A stretch of DNA of 64,000 nt, from NCBI GenBank assembly GCA_938045805.1, contig CALIBL010000014.1, positions 124,001 through 188,000 of the forward strand, written 5' to 3'. The notes beneath the pieces were generated by a model that was not told the DNA's origin, ran no database searches, and saw only the letters and a list, made by a program, of their open reading frames with translations. Below, piece after piece: positions 37,995-47,463 of the stretch. Both the position numbers and the translations under genes were made by a program. This stretch comes from an uncultured Rubripirellula sp. GTDB taxonomy: Bacteria > Planctomycetota > Planctomycetia > Pirellulales > Pirellulaceae. Position 1 is the first letter of the stretch, and each line of letters opens with the position of its first letter.

Positions 37995-38540
37995 TTATGC
38001 ACCGCAGGTTGGCTCGCAACCGCAAGTTGGCTCAGCAGGAGCTTCGCAACCGCAGCTTGGCTCTTCTTCTGCACCGCAAGCTGGCTCGCAGCTGTCGTCG
38101 CAGCCGTGCTTAGCCATCATGCGAGCGAAAAGACCTTTGATGCGACCGCCGCAAGCTGCTCCGTCGCAGGTGTCAGCTTCTTCTGCACCGCAAGTTGGCT
38201 CTTCTACAGGAGCTTCGCAGCCACAAGTTGGCTCTTCTTCTGCACCGCAAGCTGGCTCACAGCTGTCGCAGCTGTGCTTTGCCATCATGCGAGCGAAAAG
38301 ACCCTTGATGCGACCGCCGCAAGCTGCTCCGTCGCAGCTGTCAACTTCTTCTGCACCGCAAACAGGCTCAACAGGAGCTTCGCAGCCACAAGTAGGCTCA
38401 GCTTCTGCACCACAAACTGGCTCGCATGCATCGCAAGCATCAGTTTTACAAAGACCGAAAATACCGAACGCGCTAGCGTTGGTTGAGCTCGTGGCGACCA
38501 TAGCGATTGCCAACAGAGCTGGAACGATTACACGACGCAT
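37995..38540 (-). CDS. Exported Cys-rich tandem-repeat protein
   Basis: 181 residues from ATG 38540, which has a GGAG Shine-Dalgarno; the frame is open further upstream but MRRVIVPALLAIAMVATSS is a clear signal peptide. The mature part holds 25 cysteines in acidic repeats. The unit runs C-x-x-C-E-P-x-C-G-A-E, then E-P-T-C-G-C-E-A-P, then C-D-G-A-A-C-G-G-R-I-K-G-L-F-A-R-M-M-A-K-H; it occurs twice in full (55-56 residues) and a third time in part. No membrane segment beyond the signal. Planctomycetes have Cys-rich cell-wall-like proteins and this may be such a disulfide-linked surface protein; metal binding is an alternative. Confidence 0.8.
   Translation of the reverse strand: MRRVIVPALLAIAMVATSSTNASAFGIFGLCKTDACDACEPVCGAEAEPTCGCEAPVEPVCGAEEVDSCDGAACGGRIKGLFARMMAKHSCDSCEPACGAEEEPTCGCEAPVEEPTCGAEEADTCDGAACGGRIKGLFARMMAKHGCDDSCEPACGAEEEPSCGCEAPAEPTCGCEPTCGA
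38000..38448. repeat. In-gene tandem repeat, 168-bp period
   Basis: The segment starting GCCATCATGCGAGCG at 38113 recurs at 38281, exactly 168 bp (56 codons) away, with very few differences over more than 60 bases. A third, partial copy covers the 5' side of the repeats. The periodicity keeps the Cys-rich reading frame, so copy number may vary between strains. Confidence 0.9.
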
Positions 38541-39158
38541 CGTGAATTCTCCATGGAAAAAGGTTTCAGGAAGGTAACTACAACGCCTGAGCCGCAACAC
38601 GTCCGAGCGGCCAAAGACCAGCTTCAAGCCTTGGCTCGTCACCGATCCCTGACAACGCACTAACCGCATTGCAGGTCGATCGGCGTGTGGCGGCGCCAGC
38701 GACCGAACACCACACAACGAGGTGTTCACGTGAACTATCGACTAGGCGACTTTGCCGAATGCGTAGTTCTGAGAAAATCTACCGACTGACTCTGCGATTA
38801 CCGTTGAACTTAGCGACTGTGTCGACTGGAACGATCAGTCCGATTAATCGGGGAGCCATTTGGGCCGACATTGGCCAAGAAGTGAAGCGGTAACACTTGG
38901 AGAATCCATGTGGCCGTCCTCTGGCAGTCACATTTTGCCCAAACCCAAGACGTGCTCGGACCCACAAGGATGACTTGAAGCCGAGAGTCTCTGCCGAAAG
39001 TCAAACTAGACGTAGAGAAAAAAAGCAACCTATCCCGAACGCTTCGGCGATGACTCGATGCAAGAAAGATCCTCGCCTACACAAAACCGCGATTCGACCG
39101 TTGCTGAATTCGTCAAATGCAGAATTCGCCGAATCAATGCTCGGACTACAAATGTCTG
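38541..39158. other. 618-bp stretch without a recognisable gene
   Basis: Short ORFs on both strands lack family features and have no good ribosome-binding sites. The first 100 bp should hold the promoter of the Cys-rich gene. A TGGCAG...TTTTGC element near 38917 resembles sigma-54 sites, but its spacing is two bases too long. The rest may be decayed coding sequence. Confidence 0.5.
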
Positions 39159-40796
39159 CTACGACTTCGGCGACAATCCTCTCACCTTTCGCTGCCACTC
39201 CACTGGTTTTGGCCCACCGACACTTCCATCCTCGTAGTAATCTCTCAAACGCTCAAGCTCTTTCTTTGATGCCTGAATCTGACCCGCGTAGTTCGGATCC
39301 TCGTAGAGATTGTGAAGTTCGTCTGGGTCTGTTTCGAGATCGTAAAACTCCCATTCATCGAACTCGTAGAAGTGCATCAATTTGTAACGATTGCCGCGTA
39401 CTCCATTGTGACGGGGAACCATATGAACGCTTGGGTACTCATAGTAATGGTAATAGATACTATCTCTCCACTGCGCGGGATCTTCACCTCGCAACAGAGG
39501 TACCAGGGATTGGCCTTGCATATCACTTGGCTGTTTAGCACCAGCCATCTCTAGGAAGGTTTGAGCATAATCAAGGTTTTGCACCAAGTGATGATCAACT
39601 GAATTCTCCTCCGTCACTCCGGGCCACTTTACGATCAGAGGCATCTTCAGGGATTCTTCGTACATCCATCTTTTGTCATACCATCCGTGATCCCCCACAT
39701 AGAAACCTTGATCAGAGGAATAAATCACGACGGTATTTTCACTGAGCCCTAGTTCTTCGAGCGTCGACATCAAGGTGCCTACACTTTCATCCACACCACG
39801 GATGCAGCGAAGGTAGTTCTTAGCGTAGCGTTGATATTTCCATCGCACCAAATCCTTACCCTTCAAGTCGGCCGCGTGGAAAGCTGCATCCCGCGGGCCA
39901 TAAGCGTCACGCCAAGCCTTCATTTGCGATTCAGTCATTCGCTTCATGTTGGCCCAAGCGGACTTGTCAACACGTCCCTTCACACTCTGACCGTCAAACG
40001 AGGGAAGCAGATCGACAAACAGATCGAATTGCAAATGCATGTGCCGATCAATCTCAAGCTCCTGAAAACGTGCCGGCGGAGCATTGTCCTCCCAACGGTC
40101 AAATAGCGTTGCGGGTTCTGGTAGATCAATGTCTTCATAAAGATCAAGATGCCGTGGCGCGGGCATCCAGTTTCGATGCGGTGCTTTGTGCTGAACCATG
40201 AGCATGAAAGGCTTGCTCGAATCTCGCCCCTCTTTAAGCCACCGCACCGCTAAGTCAGTCACAATATCGGTGCAATGCCCTTGAACCTGCTTTCGCCCCT
40301 CGGGTGTGATTAAATCGGGGTTGTAGTAAAGCCCTTGGCCCGGCAATACCTGCCAATCATCAAATCCTTGCGGATTGCCCTTCAAATGCGACTTGCCGTA
40401 GATTGCCGTGGTGTATCCAACTTGTTGCAAAAGCTTCGGAAACGTCTGCTGATTCCAATCAAAGGTATTACCGTTGTTCATGAAGCCATTCTTATGGCTA
40501 TGCTTACCAGTCTGAATCACCGCGCGGCTCGGACCACAGATCGAATTGGTACAAAAGCTATTGCGAAACAACATTCCCTGCTTCGCCAACTGATCAATAT
40601 TGGGTGTTGGGTCTACCGACTTGAGCCAACCGTCGTAAGCGCCAATGGCATGGGGAGCATGATCATCGGAGAAAACAAAAAGAATATTGGGACGGCTCGC
40701 GGATTCAGCTGCTGACAAGTCGGACACCCATCCGAATGTACAGACCATCGCTAAAATGCAAAGAAATTCTTTTGGCTGCAACTGCGTGCTTTTCAT
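39159..40796 (-). CDS. Exported type I sulfatase
   Basis: Sulfate-ester hydrolase of 545 residues. Start: ATG 40796 has GAAGGA seven bases upstream; a GTG at 40817 is an alternative. The signal peptide ends near LSAAES. Metal-binding aspartates are in FVFSDDHAPH, and the formylglycine motif is CGPSR with Cys 87 (SICGPSRAVIQTGKHSH). YGKSHLKG, FMLMVQHKAPHRNW and SSDQGFYVGDHGWYDKRWMYEES are further sulfatase hallmarks. The C-terminal half resembles iduronate-sulfatase and choline-sulfatase-like members used on glycosaminoglycan-like or algal polysaccharides. It differs from the 25-kb sulfatase and stands alone. Confidence 0.93.
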   Translation of the reverse strand: MKSTQLQPKEFLCILAMVCTFGWVSDLSAAESASRPNILFVFSDDHAPHAIGAYDGWLKSVDPTPNIDQLAKQGMLFRNSFCTNSICGPSRAVIQTGKHSHKNGFMNNGNTFDWNQQTFPKLLQQVGYTTAIYGKSHLKGNPQGFDDWQVLPGQGLYYNPDLITPEGRKQVQGHCTDIVTDLAVRWLKEGRDSSKPFMLMVQHKAPHRNWMPAPRHLDLYEDIDLPEPATLFDRWEDNAPPARFQELEIDRHMHLQFDLFVDLLPSFDGQSVKGRVDKSAWANMKRMTESQMKAWRDAYGPRDAAFHAADLKGKDLVRWKYQRYAKNYLRCIRGVDESVGTLMSTLEELGLSENTVVIYSSDQGFYVGDHGWYDKRWMYEESLKMPLIVKWPGVTEENSVDHHLVQNLDYAQTFLEMAGAKQPSDMQGQSLVPLLRGEDPAQWRDSIYYHYYEYPSVHMVPRHNGVRGNRYKLMHFYEFDEWEFYDLETDPDELHNLYEDPNYAGQIQASKKELERLRDYYEDGSVGGPKPVEWQRKVRGLSPKS

Positions 40797-40981
40797 CTCA
40801 TATCCTTCAAATGACACGAACTTGGTTTACCGATACAAAACTTCGAAGAACCAGATTCCGCCTCGTTTTTTGTCGGGCCTATCATAACCATTTTGCAAAC
40901 GAGCATGGCTCTCCGATGCGTTAAAAACCGCTAAGATCGAGCGACTTCTCCTCCGACTCCACTCGATAGACACAATCCAAC

Positions 40982-41965
40982 ATGGCACAAATGCATCCCT
41001 TCGGCATTTCCGTCAACGACATTCGCCAAGCATCCGAGCGTCTCACTGAGAAGGTGATTCGAACCCCAGTGATTCCGTGTGATGCACTTTCTAAAACACT
41101 CGACCTCGATCTCCACTTCAAAGCCGAAAACCTCCAGCACGAAGGTTCCTTCAAGATTCGCGGTGCAACCAATGCTGTACTCGCCCTCGCTAATCGGGTC
41201 GGCAAAAACCAACTTGCTCAGCGGGGCGTGATCACCCACTCGTCGGGTAACCATGCGGCCGCCCTTGCCAGAGCAGCATCATTGCTTGGCGTCGGAGCCA
41301 GAATCGTCATGCCCCACAATTCCTCCCCACGGAAGCTTACGGCAGTCCAGCGATATGGTATCCAACCCATTCTTTGTGAACCGAGCAGTGAAGCAAGGCA
41401 ACTCAAGGCGGAGGAAATCATTGCTGAGACGCGAGCTCAAATGATTCACGCCTACGATGACCCAGACATCATTGCGGGACAGGGAACTGTCGGCTTAGAG
41501 ATCATCGAGCAAATTAAAAACATCGATGTCATCCTCGCTCCTGTAGGCGGTGGAGGGCTCCTTGCTGGAATCCTCGTTGCTGTAAAAAGCATTGCGCCGA
41601 ACACACAAGTCTTCGGTTGTGAACCGACGTTTGCCGACGATGCCTACCGAAGCCTTCTGGCCGGAGCGATTGAAAAGCCCACCCGCTACGACTCGGTTGC
41701 CGACGGACTGAGAACCTGCTTGGGTGAAATCACCTTCCCCATCATTAAACACTTTGTCGATGGCATCCTATTGGTGGATGAAAGTGAGATTCTTGAAGCA
41801 ACCCGAACCATTGCCACACAGGGGCGACTGGTCGCAGAACCATCGGGCGCAGTCACCCTCGCCGCGGCAACTCGCTACCATCAGCAATTCAAGGGGAAAC
41901 GCGTGGTGGCAGTAATCTCGGGTGGTAACCTCGACATGGGAGGCTGCTCTCTTGGTCGTGCTTGA
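40982..41965 (+). CDS. Threonine/serine dehydratase (PLP-dependent)
   Basis: Fold type II PLP enzyme that deaminates threonine (to 2-oxobutyrate) and often serine; serine racemase is a close relative. The 327 residues have no C-terminal ACT domain, so this is the catabolic, TdcB-like form rather than feedback-inhibited IlvA. The PLP lysine is Lys 58 in EGSFKIRGA, the substrate loop SSGNHAAALA, the phosphate-binding glycine loop APVGGGGLLAG and the C-terminal SGGNLDMGG. It is followed by nadE on the opposite strand and has no partner gene. Confidence 0.9.
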   Translation: MAQMHPFGISVNDIRQASERLTEKVIRTPVIPCDALSKTLDLDLHFKAENLQHEGSFKIRGATNAVLALANRVGKNQLAQRGVITHSSGNHAAALARAASLLGVGARIVMPHNSSPRKLTAVQRYGIQPILCEPSSEARQLKAEEIIAETRAQMIHAYDDPDIIAGQGTVGLEIIEQIKNIDVILAPVGGGGLLAGILVAVKSIAPNTQVFGCEPTFADDAYRSLLAGAIEKPTRYDSVADGLRTCLGEITFPIIKHFVDGILLVDESEILEATRTIATQGRLVAEPSGAVTLAAATRYHQQFKGKRVVAVISGGNLDMGGCSLGRA

Positions 41966-42045
41966 GTGATTGCTGCCACGAAGATGTAGTCGATGGAACA
42001 ACGCCATCGTCTCAGCGGTCACCAACTCTCAGCGAGCAATCGCCC

Positions 42046-44061
42046 TCAGAAAGCATCTGAGTCAGCATCACTGGGCATTCGCCAATCTCCTCTCGGAGAG
42101 AGACTAACCGATCCGACTTTGGGTCCATCGGGAACGCAATTGCGTTTGAACTGGTTGGTGAAGAAGCGTCTATAGAAGAGATCCAGTGTTTCGCGGATCT
42201 TCTCGCCTGAATATTTCCCTTCAAACGGTGCGTGTAACGCAAGGTACAGAATTTTCTCTCGGGTGAACCCATGACGGATCAGGTGATACAGAAAAAAGTC
42301 GTGGAGTTCATACGGCCCGACCGATGCTTCCGTGCTCTGTCTAATCTCTCCAGTCTTGGTTGGTGGTAATAGCTCCGGCGAAATAGGCGTGTCCGCGATT
42401 CGATTCAACACGCCACAAAGCGGTGTCTCGGGATAACGCGATGCATAATGCCGTACTAGAAAACGAACCAAAGATTTCGGGACGGAAGTATTGACGTTGT
42501 ACATCGACATGTGGTCTGCATTGTAGGTGGACCACCCTAACGCCTGCTCGCTCATATCCCCCGTGCCAATCACAAATCCACGCGTCATCAAAAGCATGGT
42601 TCGCATCCTCGCCTGAACATTCTCGAACACGAGATCCTTGGCATCATCGGGAAGGCGAGTCAATTCCACCTGAAACTGATCAATTTCGAGATCTTCTTCT
42701 AGGGTTAAACCAAAAGGTTGATGCCCCATCGACCGAAAGGTTTCCACACAATGAGATCGAATGTCGACACATTCCATCTTTACACCGAGCGTTTCCAGCA
42801 GCACCTCCGCGTTCGTCTTCGTGTGGCTCGTCGTTCCAAACCCAGGCATCACCATTGCCAAAATACGATCGCGAGACCAACCAATTGCATCGCACGCTTG
42901 AACCGTCACAATCAACGCGAGGGTACTATCTAATCCACCGGAAACCCCAATCGACAAGACCGTATTCTCAGGTAACCGAGTCAGTCTTTTTACGAGTCCT
43001 GCCACCTGAATCGCCAAGATTTCTGAACAGCGTGCATCTAGCTCGCTTTCGTTGGAAGGTACAAATGGCTGCGGGTCAATCCACCGGCAAAGTTCTCGGA
43101 GATGGGACGAATCCGAAGTCACCCCTGACTCACCATCCCCTGATGGCTCGTGGGGAAGCACCACACGTCGGAAATCCACTGCATGACGGTCACAAGCATC
43201 GGAAAAGGTTCCAACCACTCGTCGATCTCGCGCGATCTGCTGCAAGTCAACATCGCAAGTCACCTCAGTTGATTGAACGTACTCAGGCACTTGACCGTCA
43301 CCAATCCTGCGCGACTCTCCGAGCAGTCGACCATTCTCCGAGATCATGGCGTGCCCACCGAAGACGAGATCCGATGTCGACTCGCCGGGCCCCGAAGATG
43401 CATAGGCATAAACTGCGAGGCAGCGACCGGACTGGACACGAACGAGGTCTCGTCGCCAGTCTGCTTTACCAATCGTTTCGTTGCTCGCCGAAAGATTCAA
43501 CAGCACATTGGCACCAGCTAGTGCAGCATAACTACTTGGCGGAATTGGCCCCCAAAGATCCTCACAAATCTCGATCCCAATCTGAGCTGGCCCCATTTCA
43601 AAAATCAGATCGGTTCCGAACGGGATCTCTAGTTCGCCAAGTTGGATCGACTTGGGGTCGGATTTACCGGCACGGCGAAAATGTCGAGACTCATAAAACT
43701 CGTGATAGGTTGGGAGGTAGCTCTTGGGGACCAGCCCGTGGATCGTGCCACGGGAAACGACCGCCGCAACGTTCATCAATGAGTGATTAACCAACAACGG
43801 GAGTCCCGCCACAACAACCGAATCGACCTGCTTGGTTAGATCGGCAAGGCCAAGCAATGCATCCTTCGCTGCGTCGATCAAGCTGTCGGTTAAAAACAAA
43901 TCGCCACACGTGTAGCCCGTTAAGCAAAGCTCGGGAAGCAACACAAGATCCGCATCAGTGCGATCGAGTTGATCGTAGATGTGCTGGAGATTCCGTGCAG
44001 GATTCGCAATCTCTAACGGAGGCGACGCCGCGCAGATTCGGAAAAAGCCGTGTGGAAACAA
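42046..44061 (-). CDS. nadE: Glutamine-dependent NAD+ synthetase
   Basis: Makes NAD+ from nicotinic acid adenine dinucleotide using glutamine as nitrogen source. In 671 residues an N-terminal nitrilase-type glutaminase domain has the catalytic Glu 44 (LPELCLTGY), Lys 113 (PKSYLPTYHEF) and Cys 166 (IEICEDLWG), and the C-terminal synthetase has the PP-loop SGGLDSTLAL, FGTTSHTKTNAE, and GTGDMSEQALGWSTYN. The start is TTG 44061 with GAGG five bases upstream. It resembles the long bacterial form typified by Mycobacterium NadE. Divergent from the DUF2461 gene. Confidence 0.95.
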   Translation of the reverse strand: MFPHGFFRICAASPPLEIANPARNLQHIYDQLDRTDADLVLLPELCLTGYTCGDLFLTDSLIDAAKDALLGLADLTKQVDSVVVAGLPLLVNHSLMNVAAVVSRGTIHGLVPKSYLPTYHEFYESRHFRRAGKSDPKSIQLGELEIPFGTDLIFEMGPAQIGIEICEDLWGPIPPSSYAALAGANVLLNLSASNETIGKADWRRDLVRVQSGRCLAVYAYASSGPGESTSDLVFGGHAMISENGRLLGESRRIGDGQVPEYVQSTEVTCDVDLQQIARDRRVVGTFSDACDRHAVDFRRVVLPHEPSGDGESGVTSDSSHLRELCRWIDPQPFVPSNESELDARCSEILAIQVAGLVKRLTRLPENTVLSIGVSGGLDSTLALIVTVQACDAIGWSRDRILAMVMPGFGTTSHTKTNAEVLLETLGVKMECVDIRSHCVETFRSMGHQPFGLTLEEDLEIDQFQVELTRLPDDAKDLVFENVQARMRTMLLMTRGFVIGTGDMSEQALGWSTYNADHMSMYNVNTSVPKSLVRFLVRHYASRYPETPLCGVLNRIADTPISPELLPPTKTGEIRQSTEASVGPYELHDFFLYHLIRHGFTREKILYLALHAPFEGKYSGEKIRETLDLFYRRFFTNQFKRNCVPDGPKVGSVSLSPRGDWRMPSDADSDAF

Positions 44062-44287
44062 ATGATCCTCGCTGACCCCAAAAACCGACGGAATCTTTGT
44101 CCGTCATCGATCAGATGCGATTCGTTCCGCCCGCCACTAGGCAGTCGGTCATACTGCAAACTAACAGGAATATTCCACGTCTCAACCCGTTGGGACCGAA
44201 TTTCCAAATCTCCCGCGGCCTGAAAGCACTCAGGCTCGCCACCAAATCCTCCTAAACCTCGTAATCAAACACCTTTAGGTCCCGAGC

Positions 44288-44977
44288 ATGTCGACAAATT
44301 CCCCGATTACCTACGACTTGTTTGACTTTTTGACCGACCTGCAGATCAACAACCAGCGTCCCTGGTTTGCTGAAAACAAACTCCGCTACCAGGAGCAAGT
44401 ACTCCATCCAGCAGTCCAATTTTGCGAACGAATTCAAGGCCCTCTAAAGAAAGTCGCACCCAAAATCGTTGTGAGCCCCAAGCCGCACCGTGGCTCGGTG
44501 ATGCGGATTTACCGAGACACCCGTTTTTCAAAAGATAAACACCCATTCAAAACCAATGTCGGAATCTCACTCCGACACAAAGACGCCAACGAGATTCATG
44601 CACCAGGGATTTACTTGCACCTTGAGCCTCGAAATTGTTTCTTGGGGTGCGGATGCTGGAAACCAGATCGAATCGCACTAACTCAAATTCGTCAGGCAAT
44701 TCTTGATCAACCCACGGCATGGAGGCGAACCGTCAAACAAATCCAAAACCACGGTGTTTTTGAAATCGCTGGTGATTCCCTCAAACGTGGCCCTCGAGAT
44801 ATCCCCTTGGATCACCCGCACATTGATGATCTAAAACGAACCGACTTCATCCTCCTATCGACTTATTCGGAAGAGGAAACGATCCACTCTGGTTTCATCG
44901 AGCGAGTGGTTGACGAAATTCGGACGGCAAAACCTTGGATGCGGTTCCTCTGCAAGGCTATGGATCTACCCTACTAA
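44288..44977 (+). CDS. DUF2461 family protein
   Basis: 229 residues of a widespread soluble family of unknown activity. Typical parts: FDFLTDLQINNQRPWFAENK at the start, HRGSVMRIYRDTRFSKDKHPFKTN in the middle, and GIYLHLEPRNCFLGCGCWKP, with KRTDFILLSTYSEEE near the end. No membrane segments. The stop is one base from the end of the next, convergent gene. The family is sometimes labelled TIGR02453 and has no assigned pathway. Confidence 0.88.
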   Translation: MSTNSPITYDLFDFLTDLQINNQRPWFAENKLRYQEQVLHPAVQFCERIQGPLKKVAPKIVVSPKPHRGSVMRIYRDTRFSKDKHPFKTNVGISLRHKDANEIHAPGIYLHLEPRNCFLGCGCWKPDRIALTQIRQAILDQPTAWRRTVKQIQNHGVFEIAGDSLKRGPRDIPLDHPHIDDLKRTDFILLSTYSEEETIHSGFIERVVDEIRTAKPWMRFLCKAMDLPY

Positions 44978-44978
44978 T

Positions 44979-45890
44979 TCACTCGGTTGCGAGTGATGCC
45001 GAGAGACGTTGCACTTTGATCGGCCACGGATCTTCGGCACCAGACTCTGCCTCCCACCAGTTCAAGACCGTGCCAACCAGCAGAGAATCCCCCAACCGCC
45101 AGAGTTCAATCGCCCTCTCAACTGGCAATTCAGTATCGCGAACAAGATCAAATTCGCGGCCAACCTCCAAGCACTGGATCATCAGCGCGAGGTGATAGGC
45201 TTTCCGAATCTCTGGGCTCAAATCGTCAAAATCAAGTGTTTGCGAGACACGAAGGAGGTGTATCAGAAACGCCAAACGCAAAACCTCGGGCACCGCAGGG
45301 TCGACATCTGTAAGCATCGCTTCCATCCAAACGCGACCCGTTCGGGGATCCGCACCCCCATCGCCACCGCGCACTGGCTGAATCATGACGAGCGGGATCG
45401 ACGGTTGTGCATCCTGCACCGTCGAGACGCTGCCGCCCCAAAATCCTTTGGTAAGCATGTGAAGCAAACCAAAACCACAAGTCTCCCAACGATCTCGAAG
45501 AGGCCGAAAACGTAGTTCAATTTGGGCAGCCAACTGGGGAAACGCCTGATCAAAATCATGCCGACCTCCGGTCAGCAGACTCGCAACCTGCCTCTCAACG
45601 CTCTCCAACATCAACTCAGAGCACCCAGCTCCACGAAGTGACTCGGGAATGGAAGCAAGAACCGTTTTTCCACCCTGAGCGGAAGACCGCAAACCTTCCC
45701 AGAATCTCCCGCACTCCAAAGAATGCGTCAGCAAACGATCATTGACCGTTTGCACTGTACCCTTCAACATTGATCTGAGCGTCGGCTCAACGGATCGCTC
45801 ACCCAACGCAACAACATAAATTGACTGAGCAAAACTTAGTTCAACGTCGACACTCCACCGAAGTGCTGCACGGTTCACGCTAGCCCTCAC
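44979..45890 (-). CDS. Unknown protein downstream of aroH
   Basis: About 303 residues from GTG 45890; a TTG at 45926 would add 12. No family recognised. The N-terminal half is beta-rich and the C-terminal half helical ([39 protein letters not shown]). No signal peptide or membrane helix is obvious. The start overlaps the end of aroH by 11 bases (47 for the TTG), so the two are probably cotranscribed and translationally coupled, but nothing in the sequence ties it to aromatic amino acid synthesis. Confidence 0.6.
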   Translation of the reverse strand: MRASVNRAALRWSVDVELSFAQSIYVVALGERSVEPTLRSMLKGTVQTVNDRLLTHSLECGRFWEGLRSSAQGGKTVLASIPESLRGAGCSELMLESVERQVASLLTGGRHDFDQAFPQLAAQIELRFRPLRDRWETCGFGLLHMLTKGFWGGSVSTVQDAQPSIPLVMIQPVRGGDGGADPRTGRVWMEAMLTDVDPAVPEVLRLAFLIHLLRVSQTLDFDDLSPEIRKAYHLALMIQCLEVGREFDLVRDTELPVERAIELWRLGDSLLVGTVLNWWEAESGAEDPWPIKVQRLSASLATE

Positions 45891-46320
45891 CCATATTGGC
45901 CCGTATCCACTCTTCAAGCTCTTCAAAATCGACAGGCGGAAGCTCGCTCAGGTCAGGTCGTAACTTTTTTGCTCCATGAAGATAGACGTGCTGGATCTCA
46001 TCCTGTGGCTTGTCAGTGTTCCAGAGAACCAGTAGGCGGATGCACTTTGGAAGTGCCCCTGGAACTGCGATTTCATAGGCACAAAGCAAAGGCACATCCA
46101 GCCAACCTAACTGTCGCGCTGCCAGAGCCGGAAACTCGGCACCCAGATCCTTGGTGACAGTAAAAGTCACGCTCGCAACATCCGTTGCCTCGATACCATT
46201 ACGACGGATCACCAACGCGAGCATCTGTCTGGTCGCGGTCAGAATTTCATCACGATCATCCGCAGTAACGGTCGTTGCACCACGTACTCCTCGACAAACC
46301 GTAGAACGACTCTCGCTCAT
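45880..46320 (-). CDS. aroH: Monofunctional chorismate mutase, AroH class
   Basis: Converts chorismate to prephenate for phenylalanine and tyrosine synthesis. The 146-residue size fits the trimeric AroH fold of Bacillus subtilis. Visible hallmarks are [11 protein letters not shown] at the start, the [21 protein letters not shown] segment, [20 protein letters not shown] and a C-terminal [16 protein letters not shown] 46320 is chosen; ATG 46332 is four codons upstream. It heads a two-gene unit with the unknown protein. Confidence 0.92.
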   Translation of the reverse strand: MSESRSTVCRGVRGATTVTADDRDEILTATRQMLALVIRRNGIEATDVASVTFTVTKDLGAEFPALAARQLGWLDVPLLCAYEIAVPGALPKCIRLLVLWNTDKPQDEIQHVYLHGAKKLRPDLSELPPVDFEELEEWIRANMGEG

Positions 46321-46510
46321 AAATCCACTCACGGGAAACGACAGGAGGATTCCACCTCCGCAAAATCACATTGCCGTACTATAGATGATTGACTCAGATG
46401 ACGATAATCGGGTAATTAAAGTTTTCTCAGAGCAGGCTTCCGCGCCGAAAAGCCTTTGAGCACGTCACCCGCAGGTAGAATCCCGCTTTTCCGAATAAAG
46501 GCTCACTCCC

Positions 46511-46765
46511 ATGCCTCCCGAACGCAGTCGCTATCAAGAAAAGATTATCAAGAATTATTACCAAAACCGGGACGCAATCGGCCTTCAAAAAGCGCAGGAA
46601 GCGGTCACCGAGCTCTACTTAAGCGAAGGTAAGAAAAGAGACACGGTTTGGAAACGCCTCAGCAGTCATCTCGAAAAAGTAGGGCTGACGGCGAAACAGA
46701 TCGATCACCTCCGGAACGAGGACAGCCCCGAATTAGTTCTCGAGGCGCTCAAGAAGTTCATCTAG
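46511..46765 (+). CDS. Small helical protein, unknown
   Basis: 84 residues from ATG 46511. No known family. The whole product is predicted helical and basic (RSRYQEKIIKNYYQNRDA; LQKAQEAVTELYLSEGKKR). Its regular charged pattern and planctomycete setting suggest a conserved small protein, perhaps nucleic-acid or protein binding; this is only a guess. Confidence 0.6.
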   Translation: MPPERSRYQEKIIKNYYQNRDAIGLQKAQEAVTELYLSEGKKRDTVWKRLSSHLEKVGLTAKQIDHLRNEDSPELVLEALKKFI

Positions 46766-46833
46766 TCTAAATCCGAGACCTCCGTGCAAGGTGGATTCTA
46801 ATCAGCATCTGGCAGTCCGCTGTACTTGCCGGA

Positions 46834-47136
46834 TTAGTCAACACAGTGCGTCAAGGCGTCCCGGAACTTAGATCGCCAAAAGAAGCGTTGCAGAAGACCC
46901 GGCCGACGCAAATTCGGATCGTCGGACATCAGGACATTGGTTTTACCCGTAGAGGTTCTCAGTAAAATCTGGCCGTCAGGCAACAATCGATCTACCACCC
47001 AGAATTTGTCGACGGTGTAAGTGTAAGACTCACCCTTGGAACTAGCATTCACGTGAGCGGCACGTGGCCCCGGAGAACTGCTTCGTTTGGACTTTCGATA
47101 CACCACCCAATCCCCTTGGGCCCAATCCTTTCGCAT
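46834..47136 (-). CDS. Small planctomycete protein of unknown function
   Basis: About 100 residues from ATG 47136; the frame is open to 47331 but the first 65 residues look like read-through of the regulatory region before floA. The body is beta-rich: GDWVVYRKSKRSSSPGPRA, ESYTYTVDKFWVVDRLLPDG and LRTSTGKTNVLMSDDPNLRRP. I believe similar short proteins occur in Rhodopirellula-type genomes, but that is memory and unverified. It contains a GPRA turn and no membrane segment. Start uncertain; no clear ribosome-binding site at either candidate. Confidence 0.6.
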   Translation of the reverse strand: MRKDWAQGDWVVYRKSKRSSSPGPRAAHVNASSKGESYTYTVDKFWVVDRLLPDGQILLRTSTGKTNVLMSDDPNLRRPGLLQRFFWRSKFRDALTHCVD

Positions 47137-47463
47137 TGTTACGCACCATTTGCTTGCAATGATGAATCCTAACTCGTTGCTACAGCTTAGTTTCTTAAGC
47201 GATTCTTCATCAAGACTTATCTTCGGAGCCCTTAAGTTAAGATTCAGCTTGAAAAATCGCGCCCCAATCGGTTTTGAAAAGTGTGGGTAGGATCGCTCGC
47301 GATCCATTTCCCCTATACTACCTATTAGCACGACCGATCAATGGCCCAGGTCACGGTGCACTCAAGCGTGCATCAATCACTGAATGCGATTGAAGCGAAT
47401 CAGAAAACCAATGCGCGATGCGCTCCACCGCGCGTCGTCACTCCCTTAACCGAGCCCCATCCC
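47137..47463. other. Divergent region before floA
   Basis: Up to 327 bp between the two preferred starts, shared by divergent genes. Both flanking genes have longer possible starts that would shrink it to nine bases. No operator, terminator or RNA gene was recognised. Confidence 0.4.

Noticed and set aside
38000-38448. CRISPR-like repetition
   Set aside because: The repeat unit is 168 bp, keeps a reading frame and encodes the Cys-rich protein; there are no short repeats with spacers.
38119-38577. Plus-strand ORF over the Cys-rich gene
   Set aside because: It is the antisense strand of a repetitive gene and has no start signal or domain.
38917-38933. Sigma-54-like TGGCAG...TTTTGC
   Set aside because: The GG to GC spacing is 12, not 10, bases.
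42855-43790. Long plus-strand ORF of 311 codons inside nadE
   Set aside because: Its protein has no family features and lies opposite the well-conserved NAD synthetase; it is an antisense shadow.
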